Below, one piece after another: positions 22,201 to 29,681 of a DNA stretch of 36,743 nt. The notes under the pieces were generated by a model that had not been told where the DNA came from, searched no databases, and worked only from the letters and a program-made list of their open reading frames with translations. Where the stretch lies: contig JAATGN010000143.1 of assembly GCA_015654615.1 (NCBI GenBank), forward strand, positions 1 through 36,743, written 5' to 3'. Position numbers and translations under genes: made by a program. The DNA is from Rhodospirillales bacterium. GTDB taxonomy: Bacteria; Pseudomonadota; Alphaproteobacteria; Rhodospirillales; Magnetospirillaceae. The first letter of the stretch is position 1, and every line of letters begins with the position of its first letter.

Positions 22201-24399
22201 ATGGTTGAGAATCCCCAAATCGGGTTAGGAATGCGAAAGACGCATATCAGGCATGCAAATAATGGAGATGAGGGAGCCGATCCATCGGCGCGCCAAGCTT
22301 CGGCGGTGTTGCGGCGCGCCCGGAAATTTCATGAACAGGGCGTCGCTCACGCCCAGCAGAATCGTTGGAAACCGGCGCTGGAGGCCTTCCGCCAGGCGGT
22401 CCGCACGCTGCCCGGCCATCCCGGCTTTCACTACGCCCTCGGGGTGGCATTCTGCCATCTCGACCGCTTCGCCGAGGCGATCACCGCCTTCAACGGGGAA
22501 ATCGCCGTCAATCCCGGCCATGGCCCGGCGGTGGCGGAAATCGGCACCTGTCTGGCCCGCACCGGACGGACGCGGGACGGCATTCCCTATCTGCAGGAAG
22601 GACTGCGCCTGTTCCCCAACATGCCGCTGGCCCAATACAGCCTCGGCCTCGCCCTGCTCACCGAAAACCGGCGGGCGGAAGCCCTGGAAGCCCTGGACAA
22701 GGCGCTGACCCTGGATGGCGCCTATGCCGACGCCTATCGCACCCGCGGCCTGGCCTATGCCCTGGATGGGCAGTACGAACGGTCCGTGGCCGATCTGCAG
22801 GCGGCGGCGACGTTGGAGAGTTCCAACTTCCAGGCGATCCTCGAGTTGGCGGCGACCTTCGGCAAGGCCGAGCGCGATCGGCAAGCCGGCCAATTGTTCG
22901 AGATGGCGGCCAAGGTGGCGCCCGATACCGCCCTGCCGCAGTACATCTATGGCCAGTTCCTGATCAATCATCGGCAGTATGAGAAAGGGCTGGACTATGT
23001 CGACCGCGCCCTCGAACTGGACCCCTTGCATGCCGAAAGCTATGTCGGCCGGGGATTCGGCTATCTCGGCCAGGGCCGGATCGAAGAGGCGGTGGCCGCC
23101 TTCCGCCGGGCCGGCGAATTGCGGCCGGACGATGCCGCCGTCGCCGGCACCCTGCTGTTCGCCCTGCAGCACAAGCCGGAGGTCGGCCGGGCCGAACTGC
23201 TGCGCGAACATAAGAAATGGGCGGCGCTTTACCGGCAGGGGATCGTCACCGACCGCTTCGCCTTCGCTCACGCCGCCGACCCGGCGCGGTTGCCGCGGAT
23301 CGGCATCGTTTCGGCCGACATGCACCGTCATGCCGTGGCCTATCTCACCGTGCGGGCCTTCGAGCAATTGGCGATCCGGGGTTTTCCCATCGTCGCCTTC
23401 CACACCGGCCGGGTCGAGTTCGAGGACGATATGACCGAACGCTTCAAGGCGGCCAGCGCCGCCTGGCATGAAGTCGCCGATCGAGACGACGAGGCTTTCC
23501 TCCGCCTGATCGCCGAAGAGAAGATCGACATCCTGTTCGATCTGGCCGGCCACACCGCCGGCAACCGCCTGGGGGTCTTCGCCCGCCGCGCCGCGCCGGT
23601 GCAGCTCGGTTGGGCCGGTTATGTCGGCACGGTCGGGCTCGACAGCTATGACGGGCTGATCGCCGATGCGGTGGAAATCCCCCCGGATCACGACGCCTCC
23701 TATGTCGAGCCGGCGATTCGTCTGCCCGACTGCTATGTCTGCTATCAGCCGCCGGCCGATCCGCCCGCGGTGGCGCCGCTGCCCTGCCTGACCGATGGGC
23801 GCTTCACCTTCGGCTGCTTCAACCGGCCGGCCAAGCTCAATCCCCGGCTGGCCGCGCTATGGGCGCGGATTCTCGAACAGGTGCCGGATTCCCGTCTGCT
23901 GCTGGTCTATGGCGGATTGGGCGAGGCCAGCACGAAAAAGGCGGTTTCCGACGTGCTGGCCGCCGGCGGCGTGCCGCTGGAATGGGTCGATCTGGTCGGC
24001 CATTCGGAACAGGCCCAGGTGGTCGCGGCCTATGGGCAGGTCGACCTCGCCCTCGATCCCTTTCCCTATTCGGGCGGGGTGACGACGCTGGAAGCCCTGT
24101 GGATGGGGGTGCCCACCGTCACCCTGGTCGGCGATACCTTTGCCGGCCGCCATGCGGCCAGCCATCTGACCGCCGCCGGTCTGCCGGAGTTCTGCGCGAC
24201 CACGCCCGACGATTACCTCGCCCTGGCGGTCGACTGGAGCCGCCGGCCGCAGGACCTGGCCGACCTGCGCCGGACCTTGCGCGACCGCCTCGCCGCCTCG
24301 CCGCTGTGCGACGCTCCCCGCTTCGGCCGCAACCTCGGCCACGCCCTGACCGGGCTGTGGCGGGACTGGTGCGCCGAGGCGCGGGCGCGGCATTCGTAG
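22201..24399 (+). CDS. TPR / GT41 (O-GlcNAc-transferase-like) glycosyltransferase
   Basis: This protein is about 732 residues long. TPR units fill roughly residues 35-320 (for example HAQQNRWKPALEAFRQAV and AQYSLGLALLTENRRAEAL). The C-terminal half (about 345-732) is a GT41 domain like SPINDLY/OGT: RIGIVSADMHRHAVAYL, DILFDLAGHTAGNRLG, APVQLGWAGYVGTVGL, FTFGCFNRPAKLNPRLAALW, then DPFPYSGGVTTLEALWMGVP and the donor-binding GDTFAGRHAASHL. GT41 enzymes transfer GlcNAc or hexose to Ser/Thr or Asn of proteins in the cytoplasm. The start is uncertain: ATG 22201 is used because a promoter-like site lies just upstream; ATG 22231 also fits. A possible substrate is the Thr/Ser/Asn-rich adhesin, or flagellin or other proteins encoded elsewhere. 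Confidence 0.87.
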   Translation: MVENPQIGLGMRKTHIRHANNGDEGADPSARQASAVLRRARKFHEQGVAHAQQNRWKPALEAFRQAVRTLPGHPGFHYALGVAFCHLDRFAEAITAFNGEIAVNPGHGPAVAEIGTCLARTGRTRDGIPYLQEGLRLFPNMPLAQYSLGLALLTENRRAEALEALDKALTLDGAYADAYRTRGLAYALDGQYERSVADLQAAATLESSNFQAILELAATFGKAERDRQAGQLFEMAAKVAPDTALPQYIYGQFLINHRQYEKGLDYVDRALELDPLHAESYVGRGFGYLGQGRIEEAVAAFRRAGELRPDDAAVAGTLLFALQHKPEVGRAELLREHKKWAALYRQGIVTDRFAFAHAADPARLPRIGIVSADMHRHAVAYLTVRAFEQLAIRGFPIVAFHTGRVEFEDDMTERFKAASAAWHEVADRDDEAFLRLIAEEKIDILFDLAGHTAGNRLGVFARRAAPVQLGWAGYVGTVGLDSYDGLIADAVEIPPDHDASYVEPAIRLPDCYVCYQPPADPPAVAPLPCLTDGRFTFGCFNRPAKLNPRLAALWARILEQVPDSRLLLVYGGLGEASTKKAVSDVLAAGGVPLEWVDLVGHSEQAQVVAAYGQVDLALDPFPYSGGVTTLEALWMGVPTVTLVGDTFAGRHAASHLTAAGLPEFCATTPDDYLALAVDWSRRPQDLADLRRTLRDRLAASPLCDAPRFGRNLGHALTGLWRDWCAEARARHS

Positions 24400-24423
24400 G
24401 CAGGGGCGGCATTTGCGGGAGGA

Positions 24424-24588
24424 GAACCACCAAGGCACCAAGGCACCAAGGCGTTTCGGGAAATGCCATGCGACGATTGGTCGCGATAGGGCGCCGCAGG
24501 CTTTCACCATATCGTCCAATGGCAAGGCGGAAGCCGGAAGGCAAGCAAGCCCGCGGCGCAATCCGTCGCCTTGGTGTCTTGGTGGTTC
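24424..24588. repeat. Palindromic repeat element C with tandem-octamer arms
   Basis: The outer left arm (24424-24453) is GAACCACCAAG followed by repeated 8-base CACCAAGG-type units. The outer right arm (24567-24588) is its inverse with one unit fewer. Inside are GCGCCGCAGGCTT (24491-24503) and its near-perfect inverse ending in GCGGCGC (24547-24559). This inner core is the same as in elements A and B although the outer arms are unrelated. It occupies most of the 293-base gap between the two TPR genes. Confidence 0.8.
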
Positions 24589-24692
24589 AAATTCTTTAAA
24601 CCGACGGTCCACGGATATTCCGCGCGCTGGTCCTGGATCGCTTCGCCTTCGGCTCGCGATGACGAGCTGAGGTCAATTTGAGGGAGCTTGCG

Positions 24693-26885
24693 ATGCAGAC
24701 GACGACAATGGGCCAGCAGCCCGCGTTGCAGAATGCGGTCGTTCAGCGGGCGATGGCGCTTTATGGCGAGGGACAGTTCAACAGCGCCGATCTGCTGTTC
24801 GCCACGCTGAGCGAGGCGGCGCCTCTCAAGCCGCTGGTCCATCATATGCGCGGCCTGATCGCCCGTCAGCTCGGCTTCAAGGACGACGCCCGGCGGCTGT
24901 TGCGCCAGGCCGTCGAGGCGGATCCGACGGTCGCCTCGGCCCACGCCAATCTGGGCATGCTGCTGCTGGAGGACGGCCATTACCCCGAGGCTCTGGCCGC
25001 CTTCGCCGCATCCCTGGCCTTGAACCCCGCCGTGCCGTCGGCGCATTTCGGCCTGGCCAAGGCCTTCGGCGGATTGGGCATGACCGATCTGGCCATCGAG
25101 GCCGATCGCGACGCCCTCGGCCTGCAGCCGGATTTCGCGGCGGTGGAGATCCATCTCGCCGGCCTGCTGACCGAAACCGGCCGGGGCGGTGAGGCGGCCG
25201 ACGGACTGCGGGCCGCCCTGGTCCGCCATCCGGACCAGGCGGACCTGCATGTCGCCCTGGCGATCTGTCTGCTGACCATCGGCGACTGGGCGGCGGCATG
25301 GCCGGAACTGGAGTGGCGCTGGGCCGATCCTCGCCACGGGACCGATCCGGTCCTGGCCGGTTTCCCGCGCTGGCGGGGCGAAGATCTCGGCGGCAGGACG
25401 ATTCTCCTGCAGGCCGAGCGCAGCGATGCCGACACCCTGCAATTCGCCCGCTATGCGCCGCAGGTCAAGGCTCGCGGCGGCCGGGTCATCCTCCGCTGTC
25501 CGGCGGCGCTGGCAGCGCTTCTGCAGACCCTCGAGGGCGTCGACCAGGTGGTGGCGGCGGATCGGCCGCTGCCGGCCTTCGACCTGATCGCCCCCCTGCT
25601 GTCGTTGCCGGCGATTTTCCGGACGCCGCCGGACGCTGTTCCCGCCGCCGTTCCTTATCTGCATGCGGATCCCGCGCGAATCGAGGCTTGGCAGGCGCGC
25701 CTGGAGCCGCGATCCGGCCTGACGGTGGGCCTGAGCTGGACGGACGGCGAGCGGCTCGACATCGCGGCATTGCGCCCCCTGTTCGATTGCCCGGCGGTCC
25801 GCTTCGTCGGCCTGGACGGAAAGGGCGGGGACAGCCGCCTGATCGATCCGGGGCTCGCTCCCAAAGATCGCTCCTTGTCCGATGTCGCCGGCCTCATCGC
25901 CACCTTGGATCTGGTCATCGCCGCCGACGGCCCGATCGCCCACCTTGCCGGGGCGCTGGGCAAGCCGGTCTGGATTCTGCTGCCGGCCGGCGGCGATTGG
26001 CGGTGGCTGCGCGAGCGCGCCGACACGCCCTGGTATCCACAGGCCCGGCTGTTCCGCCAAAGCCTCCATGGCGGCTGGGACGACGTCGTGGGACGCCTCG
26101 GCCGGATGCTGCGCGCCGCCGCGACCGGCGAGGAACCTTCGTCGGCCGAAGAAACGGGCGAATTTCCGCATCATCCCGGCGAAAGCGGGAATGATGGAAA
26201 AGAAAGGGACGAAAATCTTTCCGTGCTGACCGACGCGCTGTTCGCCGAGGGGGCGCGCCATCACCGGGCCGGCGTCCGGGCGCGGGCCAGGCGGCTCTAC
26301 CAGCGGGTCCTGTCGTTCGACCCCGACCATGTCCTTTGCCTGTGCAATCTGGGAGCGTTGGAGCAAAGCCAGGGCGCCCGCCTCCGCGCCCGCCAGACGC
26401 TGGAACGGGCGGTCGCCCTGGCGCCGAAGCTGGCCCCGGCCCAGCGGGCCCTGGCCGACCTGCTGCGCGGGCAGGGCGCCTTCGAGGAGGCCGCCGGCCA
26501 TTACCGGCGGGCCCTCGACGCGGCCCCGCTGGATGGCGCCGCCCACGCCGGCCTCGCCATGGCGCTGCGGGTGATGGCGGATTACCAGGGGGCGATGGTT
26601 CATTTTCAGAAGGCGGTGGAGATCGACCGCGGCCAATCCGCCGTCTTCTTCCTGGAATTGGGGCAGACGCTGGTGGCGCTGGGCCGCCTGGACAGCGCCG
26701 AGGTCAGCCTTCTGCATGCGGTGAGCCTCGATTCCGGCCTGATCCTGGCGCACTGCAGCCTCGGCCAGGTCTATCTCAAGGCCGGCCGTCCGGCCGAATC
26801 CGCCGAAAGTTTCCGCCGTGCCCTGGCGATCGACGCCCAATGCGTCCTGGCGAGAAACGGGCTCGACGAAACCGGCTTCGCGTGA
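24693..26885 (+). CDS. TPR / glycosyltransferase-like / TPR protein
   Basis: This 730-residue protein has three parts. Residues about 10-200 are TPR repeats (QRAMALYGEGQFNSADLLF, ANLGMLLLEDGHYPEALAAF). Residues about 200-475 form a glycosyltransferase-like domain of the kind often fused to TPRs and related to GT9 heptosyltransferases (PRWRGEDLGGRTILLQAE, DLVIAADGPIAHLAGALGKP, VWILLPAGGDWRWL). Residues about 510-730 are further TPRs (CNLGALEQSQGARLRARQTL, LAMALRVMADYQGAMVHFQ). The linker between parts two and three is encoded by a palindromic repeat. ATG 24693 is preceded by GAGGGAG with six to seven bases of spacing. The Asp-Gly-Pro-x-x-His loop is conserved, but whether the middle domain is catalytic is unclear. 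It may act with the GT41 enzyme upstream in protein or surface-glycan modification. Confidence 0.82.
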   Translation: MQTTTMGQQPALQNAVVQRAMALYGEGQFNSADLLFATLSEAAPLKPLVHHMRGLIARQLGFKDDARRLLRQAVEADPTVASAHANLGMLLLEDGHYPEALAAFAASLALNPAVPSAHFGLAKAFGGLGMTDLAIEADRDALGLQPDFAAVEIHLAGLLTETGRGGEAADGLRAALVRHPDQADLHVALAICLLTIGDWAAAWPELEWRWADPRHGTDPVLAGFPRWRGEDLGGRTILLQAERSDADTLQFARYAPQVKARGGRVILRCPAALAALLQTLEGVDQVVAADRPLPAFDLIAPLLSLPAIFRTPPDAVPAAVPYLHADPARIEAWQARLEPRSGLTVGLSWTDGERLDIAALRPLFDCPAVRFVGLDGKGGDSRLIDPGLAPKDRSLSDVAGLIATLDLVIAADGPIAHLAGALGKPVWILLPAGGDWRWLRERADTPWYPQARLFRQSLHGGWDDVVGRLGRMLRAAATGEEPSSAEETGEFPHHPGESGNDGKERDENLSVLTDALFAEGARHHRAGVRARARRLYQRVLSFDPDHVLCLCNLGALEQSQGARLRARQTLERAVALAPKLAPAQRALADLLRGQGAFEEAAGHYRRALDAAPLDGAAHAGLAMALRVMADYQGAMVHFQKAVEIDRGQSAVFFLELGQTLVALGRLDSAEVSLLHAVSLDSGLILAHCSLGQVYLKAGRPAESAESFRRALAIDAQCVLARNGLDETGFA
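26169..26196. repeat. REP-like palindrome inside a coding sequence
   Basis: CATCATCCCG (26169-26178) and CGGGAATGATG (26186-26196) form an imperfect hairpin with one bulged base. The same ATCCCGC-GAAAGCGGGAT family recurs as fragments outside genes at 27242-27256 and 36644-36655. Here it is translated in frame as the charged linker HHPGESGND of the TPR protein. Confidence 0.72.
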
Positions 26886-26895
26886 GGAGACAGCA

Positions 26896-27099
26896 TTGGT
26901 CAGAATGAATGTCACTTTGTCGGACGCTCTTTACGAAAAGCTGGTGGCCTTCTCGCGGGAAAGCAGCCAGAGCAAGAGCGAAATCCTGCGCAAGGCGATC
27001 ACGCTGTTCGCCCTGCTTCACGAAGGCCGGGACGAGGGCCGGAAAATCGCCCTGGTCGACCGCAACGGCCACGTCACCACCGAAATCATCAGCCTGTGA
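26896..27099 (+). CDS. Small ribbon-helix-helix protein
   Basis: This 67-residue protein has a ribbon-helix-helix pattern: a beta strand (RMNVTLSDALYEKL) followed by two helices (LVAFSRESSQSKSEILRKAI and LFALLHEGRDEG), then a short basic and polar tail. Such proteins are dimeric DNA-binding regulators or antitoxins. TTG 26896 is chosen because GAGGAG (26885-26890) lies five to six bases upstream; ATG 26905 is the alternative and would be 15 bases away. The SD overlaps the stop of the preceding TPR gene, so translation is probably coupled. No toxin gene follows, so a regulator is as likely as an orphan antitoxin. Confidence 0.75.
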   Translation: MVRMNVTLSDALYEKLVAFSRESSQSKSEILRKAITLFALLHEGRDEGRKIALVDRNGHVTTEIISL

Positions 27100-27115
27100 A
27101 CACCCCCGACGCTTC

Positions 27116-27143
27116 GGGCGGTTATCAGGAAATCGAACCGCCC
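27116..27143. other. Hairpin after the ribbon-helix-helix gene
   Basis: GGGCGGTT (27116-27123) pairs perfectly with AACCGCCC (27136-27143) across a 12-base loop. It starts 17 bases after the stop. No T-run follows, so Rho-independent termination is not claimed. Confidence 0.45.
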
Positions 27144-27196
27144 AATCCCTGCGAAAGAGGCGATGAATTTTTTGCGCAGAGTCAGCGGTGATCGAA

Positions 27197-27223
27197 CCCC
27201 TCTCCCGCCAAGCGGGCGAGGGG
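27197..27223. repeat. GC-rich intergenic hairpin
   Basis: CCCCTCTCCCGC (27197-27208) pairs with GCGGGCGAGGGG (27212-27223) with one mismatch and a 3-base loop. It resembles the GGGAGAGGG-type palindromes at 4187. It lies between two convergent genes and may help end both transcripts, though neither side carries a strong T-run. Confidence 0.55.
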
Positions 27224-27319
27224 CAAAAATTCACAAACCTTCGAAAGCGGGGATGACGGGAAAATCAACGGAAATAGCCTAATTGACGACAGGCTCCAAA
27301 GATCGGATCGATCCCGGGG

Positions 27320-28204
27320 TTACTGTTGCGGGCGGGTGAGCGCGTCCATCGGCAAGCCGTCTTCCGCCACCCGCTTGTCGGCCGCCGGTTGCGACACCGG
27401 GGCGGATCTTGCGGCAGTCGCGGCCGCGGCGGGCTTTTCGTTTTGCGCCGCCGCCGCCTTGGCCGCCTTCGGGGCGGAGGCCTTTTCGGCCGCCCGGTCC
27501 TTTTTCAGACGGGCTTCGACTTTCCGGATTTCCTCGGGATAGAGATGGCGGCGCAACGATTCGATGGCGATCTTCGGCTGGAACGCCATGTCCTGCTCCT
27601 GCAACTCGACCGAATCGCCGTCCAGGGACCGGCTGTACCAGTACAAGGCCTCGAGCGGATCGGGCACCACACCCCAACCGGCCTCATAGGCGGCTCCCAA
27701 CATATATTGGGCGGCCGGCTGATCGTGGAGAGCCGCCTTCTTGAGCCATTTGACCCCTTCCTTGGGATCGCGCGGGACGCCGCGGCCGCGCAGGATCATC
27801 CGCCCGACGGCGTATTCCGCGTCGGCCTGGTTCCCGCTATCGGCCGCCTTGCGATAATAGGTCATCGCCTGGGTGAGATCTCTCGGGCCAGCCTTGCCGG
27901 ATTCGTAAAGAATTCCCAAAGCATAAAGGGCGTCGGCATTATTTTGGGCCGCCGCTTTTTCGTACCATTCCTTGGCTTTGGAAAGGTCCGCCGGCACGCC
28001 AAGGCCGAACTGATAGAGATAGCCGATCGAATATTGGGAGCGCGCTTCTCCCGCATCGGCATCCTTTTGCCATGCCTCCAGGGCCTTCTGATAATCACCG
28101 TGTTGCAGAGCTGCAACACCGTCATCGAATTGTGCCAGCAACGGCGTTCGCGACATGAGAAGCGCCACGGCGGCCGACAGCAGCAAGCATGATAGTCTGT
28201 TCAT
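27320..28204 (-). CDS. Secreted Sel1-repeat protein
   Basis: This 294-residue protein has a signal peptide (about 1-24, LSCLLLSAAVALLMSRTPLLA) and an opening TPR-like unit (FDDGVAALQHGDYQKALEAW). About four Sel1 repeats follow at residues 50-190 (SIGYLYQFGLGVPADLSKAKEWY, ALGILYESGKAGPRDLTQAMTYY, AVGRMILRGRGVPRD, MLGAAYEAGWGVVPD). The tail is Lys/Ala/Glu-rich and low-complexity. Sel1 repeats mediate protein-protein contacts; many secreted ones act at the envelope. Met 28204 is chosen for the signal peptide; no strong SD is seen. The frame open to 28288 adds residues lacking secretion features. The gene is divergent from the CHAP gene, so the shared 207-base spacer carries both promoters. A specific function cannot be assigned. 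Confidence 0.82.
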   Translation of the reverse strand: MNRLSCLLLSAAVALLMSRTPLLAQFDDGVAALQHGDYQKALEAWQKDADAGEARSQYSIGYLYQFGLGVPADLSKAKEWYEKAAAQNNADALYALGILYESGKAGPRDLTQAMTYYRKAADSGNQADAEYAVGRMILRGRGVPRDPKEGVKWLKKAALHDQPAAQYMLGAAYEAGWGVVPDPLEALYWYSRSLDGDSVELQEQDMAFQPKIAIESLRRHLYPEEIRKVEARLKKDRAAEKASAPKAAKAAAAQNEKPAAAATAARSAPVSQPAADKRVAEDGLPMDALTRPQQ

Positions 28205-28411
28205 AGGCTGTTTATAATCCCGCCACAGCATTGAGTCACGCTGCCGATTCCTTTGAAATGGCTGCGTTTCCGTTTCAATCATGCTCATTCATCGCAATTA
28301 AAATTCAAAAATATGAGAAAAATTGTGGCAATTTATGATTAAGGGTTGCGTTCGGCATTTCGAATAAGCACAATCCGTAATAACGATAGGCGAAGCCTTG
28401 AGGGGGACGTA

Positions 28412-29326
28412 TTGCAAGTGTGGGGGCGGGGTGTCGCAGCACTGATGATGGGTGTAGCGTTGGTTGTATCTGCTCCTGCAGAAGCTCTCCAATGCGTGCC
28501 CTTTGCTCGGGAGGTTTCGGGCATCAGCATCCGTGGGGATGCCTGGACTTGGTGGAACGCGGCAGCCGGTCAATACGATCGGGGGCATGCTCCGCGTGTC
28601 GGCGCCGTCGTCGTCTTCAAGAAATTTGCGGCCATGCGCTACGGCCATGTGGCGGTGGTGGCCCGCGTGGTCAGTTCGCGCGAAGTGCTGGTCGATCATG
28701 CCAATTGGGCGCCGCATCGCGGTCATGGGCGCGGACAGGTCTCCAAGATGGTGGCGGTGACGGACGTCTCTGCCGGAAACGACTGGACCGAAGTTCGCGT
28801 GTGGAACGCCTCGACCCGCGATTTCGGAACGCGGACCTATCCCACCTACGGCTTCATCTATCCGGCCTCTTCCCGCGGCTATCTTCATCAGGCCGTGGCC
28901 AGCGCCACGCGCGAGGAGCCGGGCGCCACGGCGCTTCGCCGGCTGTCGCCGCCCGGCGATCCGGTTCTGGCGACGGCGGACCGGCAAATCGCCGCGGCCC
29001 TCGCCGAGAGTTGCGCGACCGCTTCCACGACCGTCGAAGCCAACGCCGGCGAGCCCAAGCCGGCGAACAAACCGGTCGAATCGAAGCCGGGCGAGACGAA
29101 ACCGGCTGCCGCTTCCGCCGGTTCGGAAGCCAGGAGCGTCGAAGCCGCCGCCGTCGAGGCGAAGCCCGCCGAAACCAGGATGACGGTGGTTGCGGTCAAT
29201 GAGGTCAGGCCGACGATGGTGGCCACCGCCGCGACGGCGAACATCCGCGCCTCGGCTTCGGCAGGCGATGGGGTGTGGGAAGGTGATTCCGCCGCGGCCA
29301 AACGAGCTGGATCCGGTCGGTATTGA
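28412..29326 (+). CDS. Secreted CHAP-domain protein
   Basis: This protein is about 304 residues long. A short signal peptide (VAALMMGVALVVSAPAEA) precedes a CHAP domain at about residues 22-150. The catalytic Cys lies in LQCVPFAREVSGI and the catalytic His in YGHVAVVARVV; GDAWTWWNAAAGQYDRGHAP and VLVDHANW are typical of the family. The C-terminal half is an Ala/Lys/Glu/Pro-rich low-complexity tail. CHAP enzymes cleave peptidoglycan as amidases or endopeptidases, so this may be a cell-wall hydrolase. The start is uncertain: TTG 28412 has GAGGGGG five bases upstream, GTG 28418 is close by, and TTG 28346 is less likely. The hydrolase role is inferred from the conserved Cys/His pair. Confidence 0.82.
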   Translation: MQVWGRGVAALMMGVALVVSAPAEALQCVPFAREVSGISIRGDAWTWWNAAAGQYDRGHAPRVGAVVVFKKFAAMRYGHVAVVARVVSSREVLVDHANWAPHRGHGRGQVSKMVAVTDVSAGNDWTEVRVWNASTRDFGTRTYPTYGFIYPASSRGYLHQAVASATREEPGATALRRLSPPGDPVLATADRQIAAALAESCATASTTVEANAGEPKPANKPVESKPGETKPAAASAGSEARSVEAAAVEAKPAETRMTVVAVNEVRPTMVATAATANIRASASAGDGVWEGDSAAAKRAGSGRY

Positions 29327-29461
29327 ATTTTTTCGAGATGGGCTCGATGTCCGCAAGGACCGGGTCTGCGCGGGTTGCAGCCGAAAGTAAGGCTTTCCCA
29401 GTGACGAGCGACTCCGGGTTGAACTGTTCGCGATCCTTATCGGGGTTGTTCTGCCGGTAAA

Positions 29462-29478
29462 TTGTAATATTATTACAA
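29462..29478. promoter_or_regulatory. Perfect 17-bp palindrome, probable operator
   Basis: TTGTAATATTATTACAA is a perfect 8-1-8 dyad. The geometry suits a dimeric regulator, and the shape recalls Fur/Zur-class boxes without matching a consensus I can name. It lies about 220 bases before the GGDEF-EAL start. Confidence 0.5.
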
Positions 29479-29562
29479 GTCGCCTTTGGTCCATCAGCCT
29501 CCACAAAATACAATTTTTCAAGAAATATCGGCCAAGTCCGATCCGTTCGATTTCGTAAAAAA

Positions 29563-29578
29563 TGTGATAAATGTCACA
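29563..29578. promoter_or_regulatory. CRP/FNR-family site TGTGA-N6-TCACA
   Basis: TGTGA (29563-29567), six bases, then TCACA (29574-29578) is an exact match to the CRP half-site arrangement. It is centred 111 bases before the GGDEF-EAL start codon. A TATGAG at 29594-29599 could be the -10 element, though spacing is only approximate. Confidence 0.65.
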
Positions 29579-29681
29579 CTTTGCTTTCCTCGATATGAGT
29601 TTTTCGGTAGTGTTGATTCCGTCGATCAAAGAGGCGGGCAGTCCAGCCGGCGCCAAAACATAAAGAAGGACACGGTCTCAG

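Larger units (their letters stand above)
29327..29681. other. Regulatory interval before the GGDEF-EAL gene
   Basis: The 355 bases are AT-rich relative to the window. They contain a perfect 17-bp palindrome (29462-29478) and a perfect CRP-type site (29563-29578). No credible gene was found on either strand. Confidence 0.7.

Noticed and set aside
24504..26915. 803-codon - strand open frame opposite the TPR gene
   Set aside because: Antisense to clear TPR repeats; the translation is Gln/Gly/Arg-rich without motifs.
28298..29656. 452-codon - strand open frame across the CHAP gene and its downstream spacer
   Set aside because: It overlaps a CHAP domain with conserved Cys/His on the other strand and shows no domain of its own.
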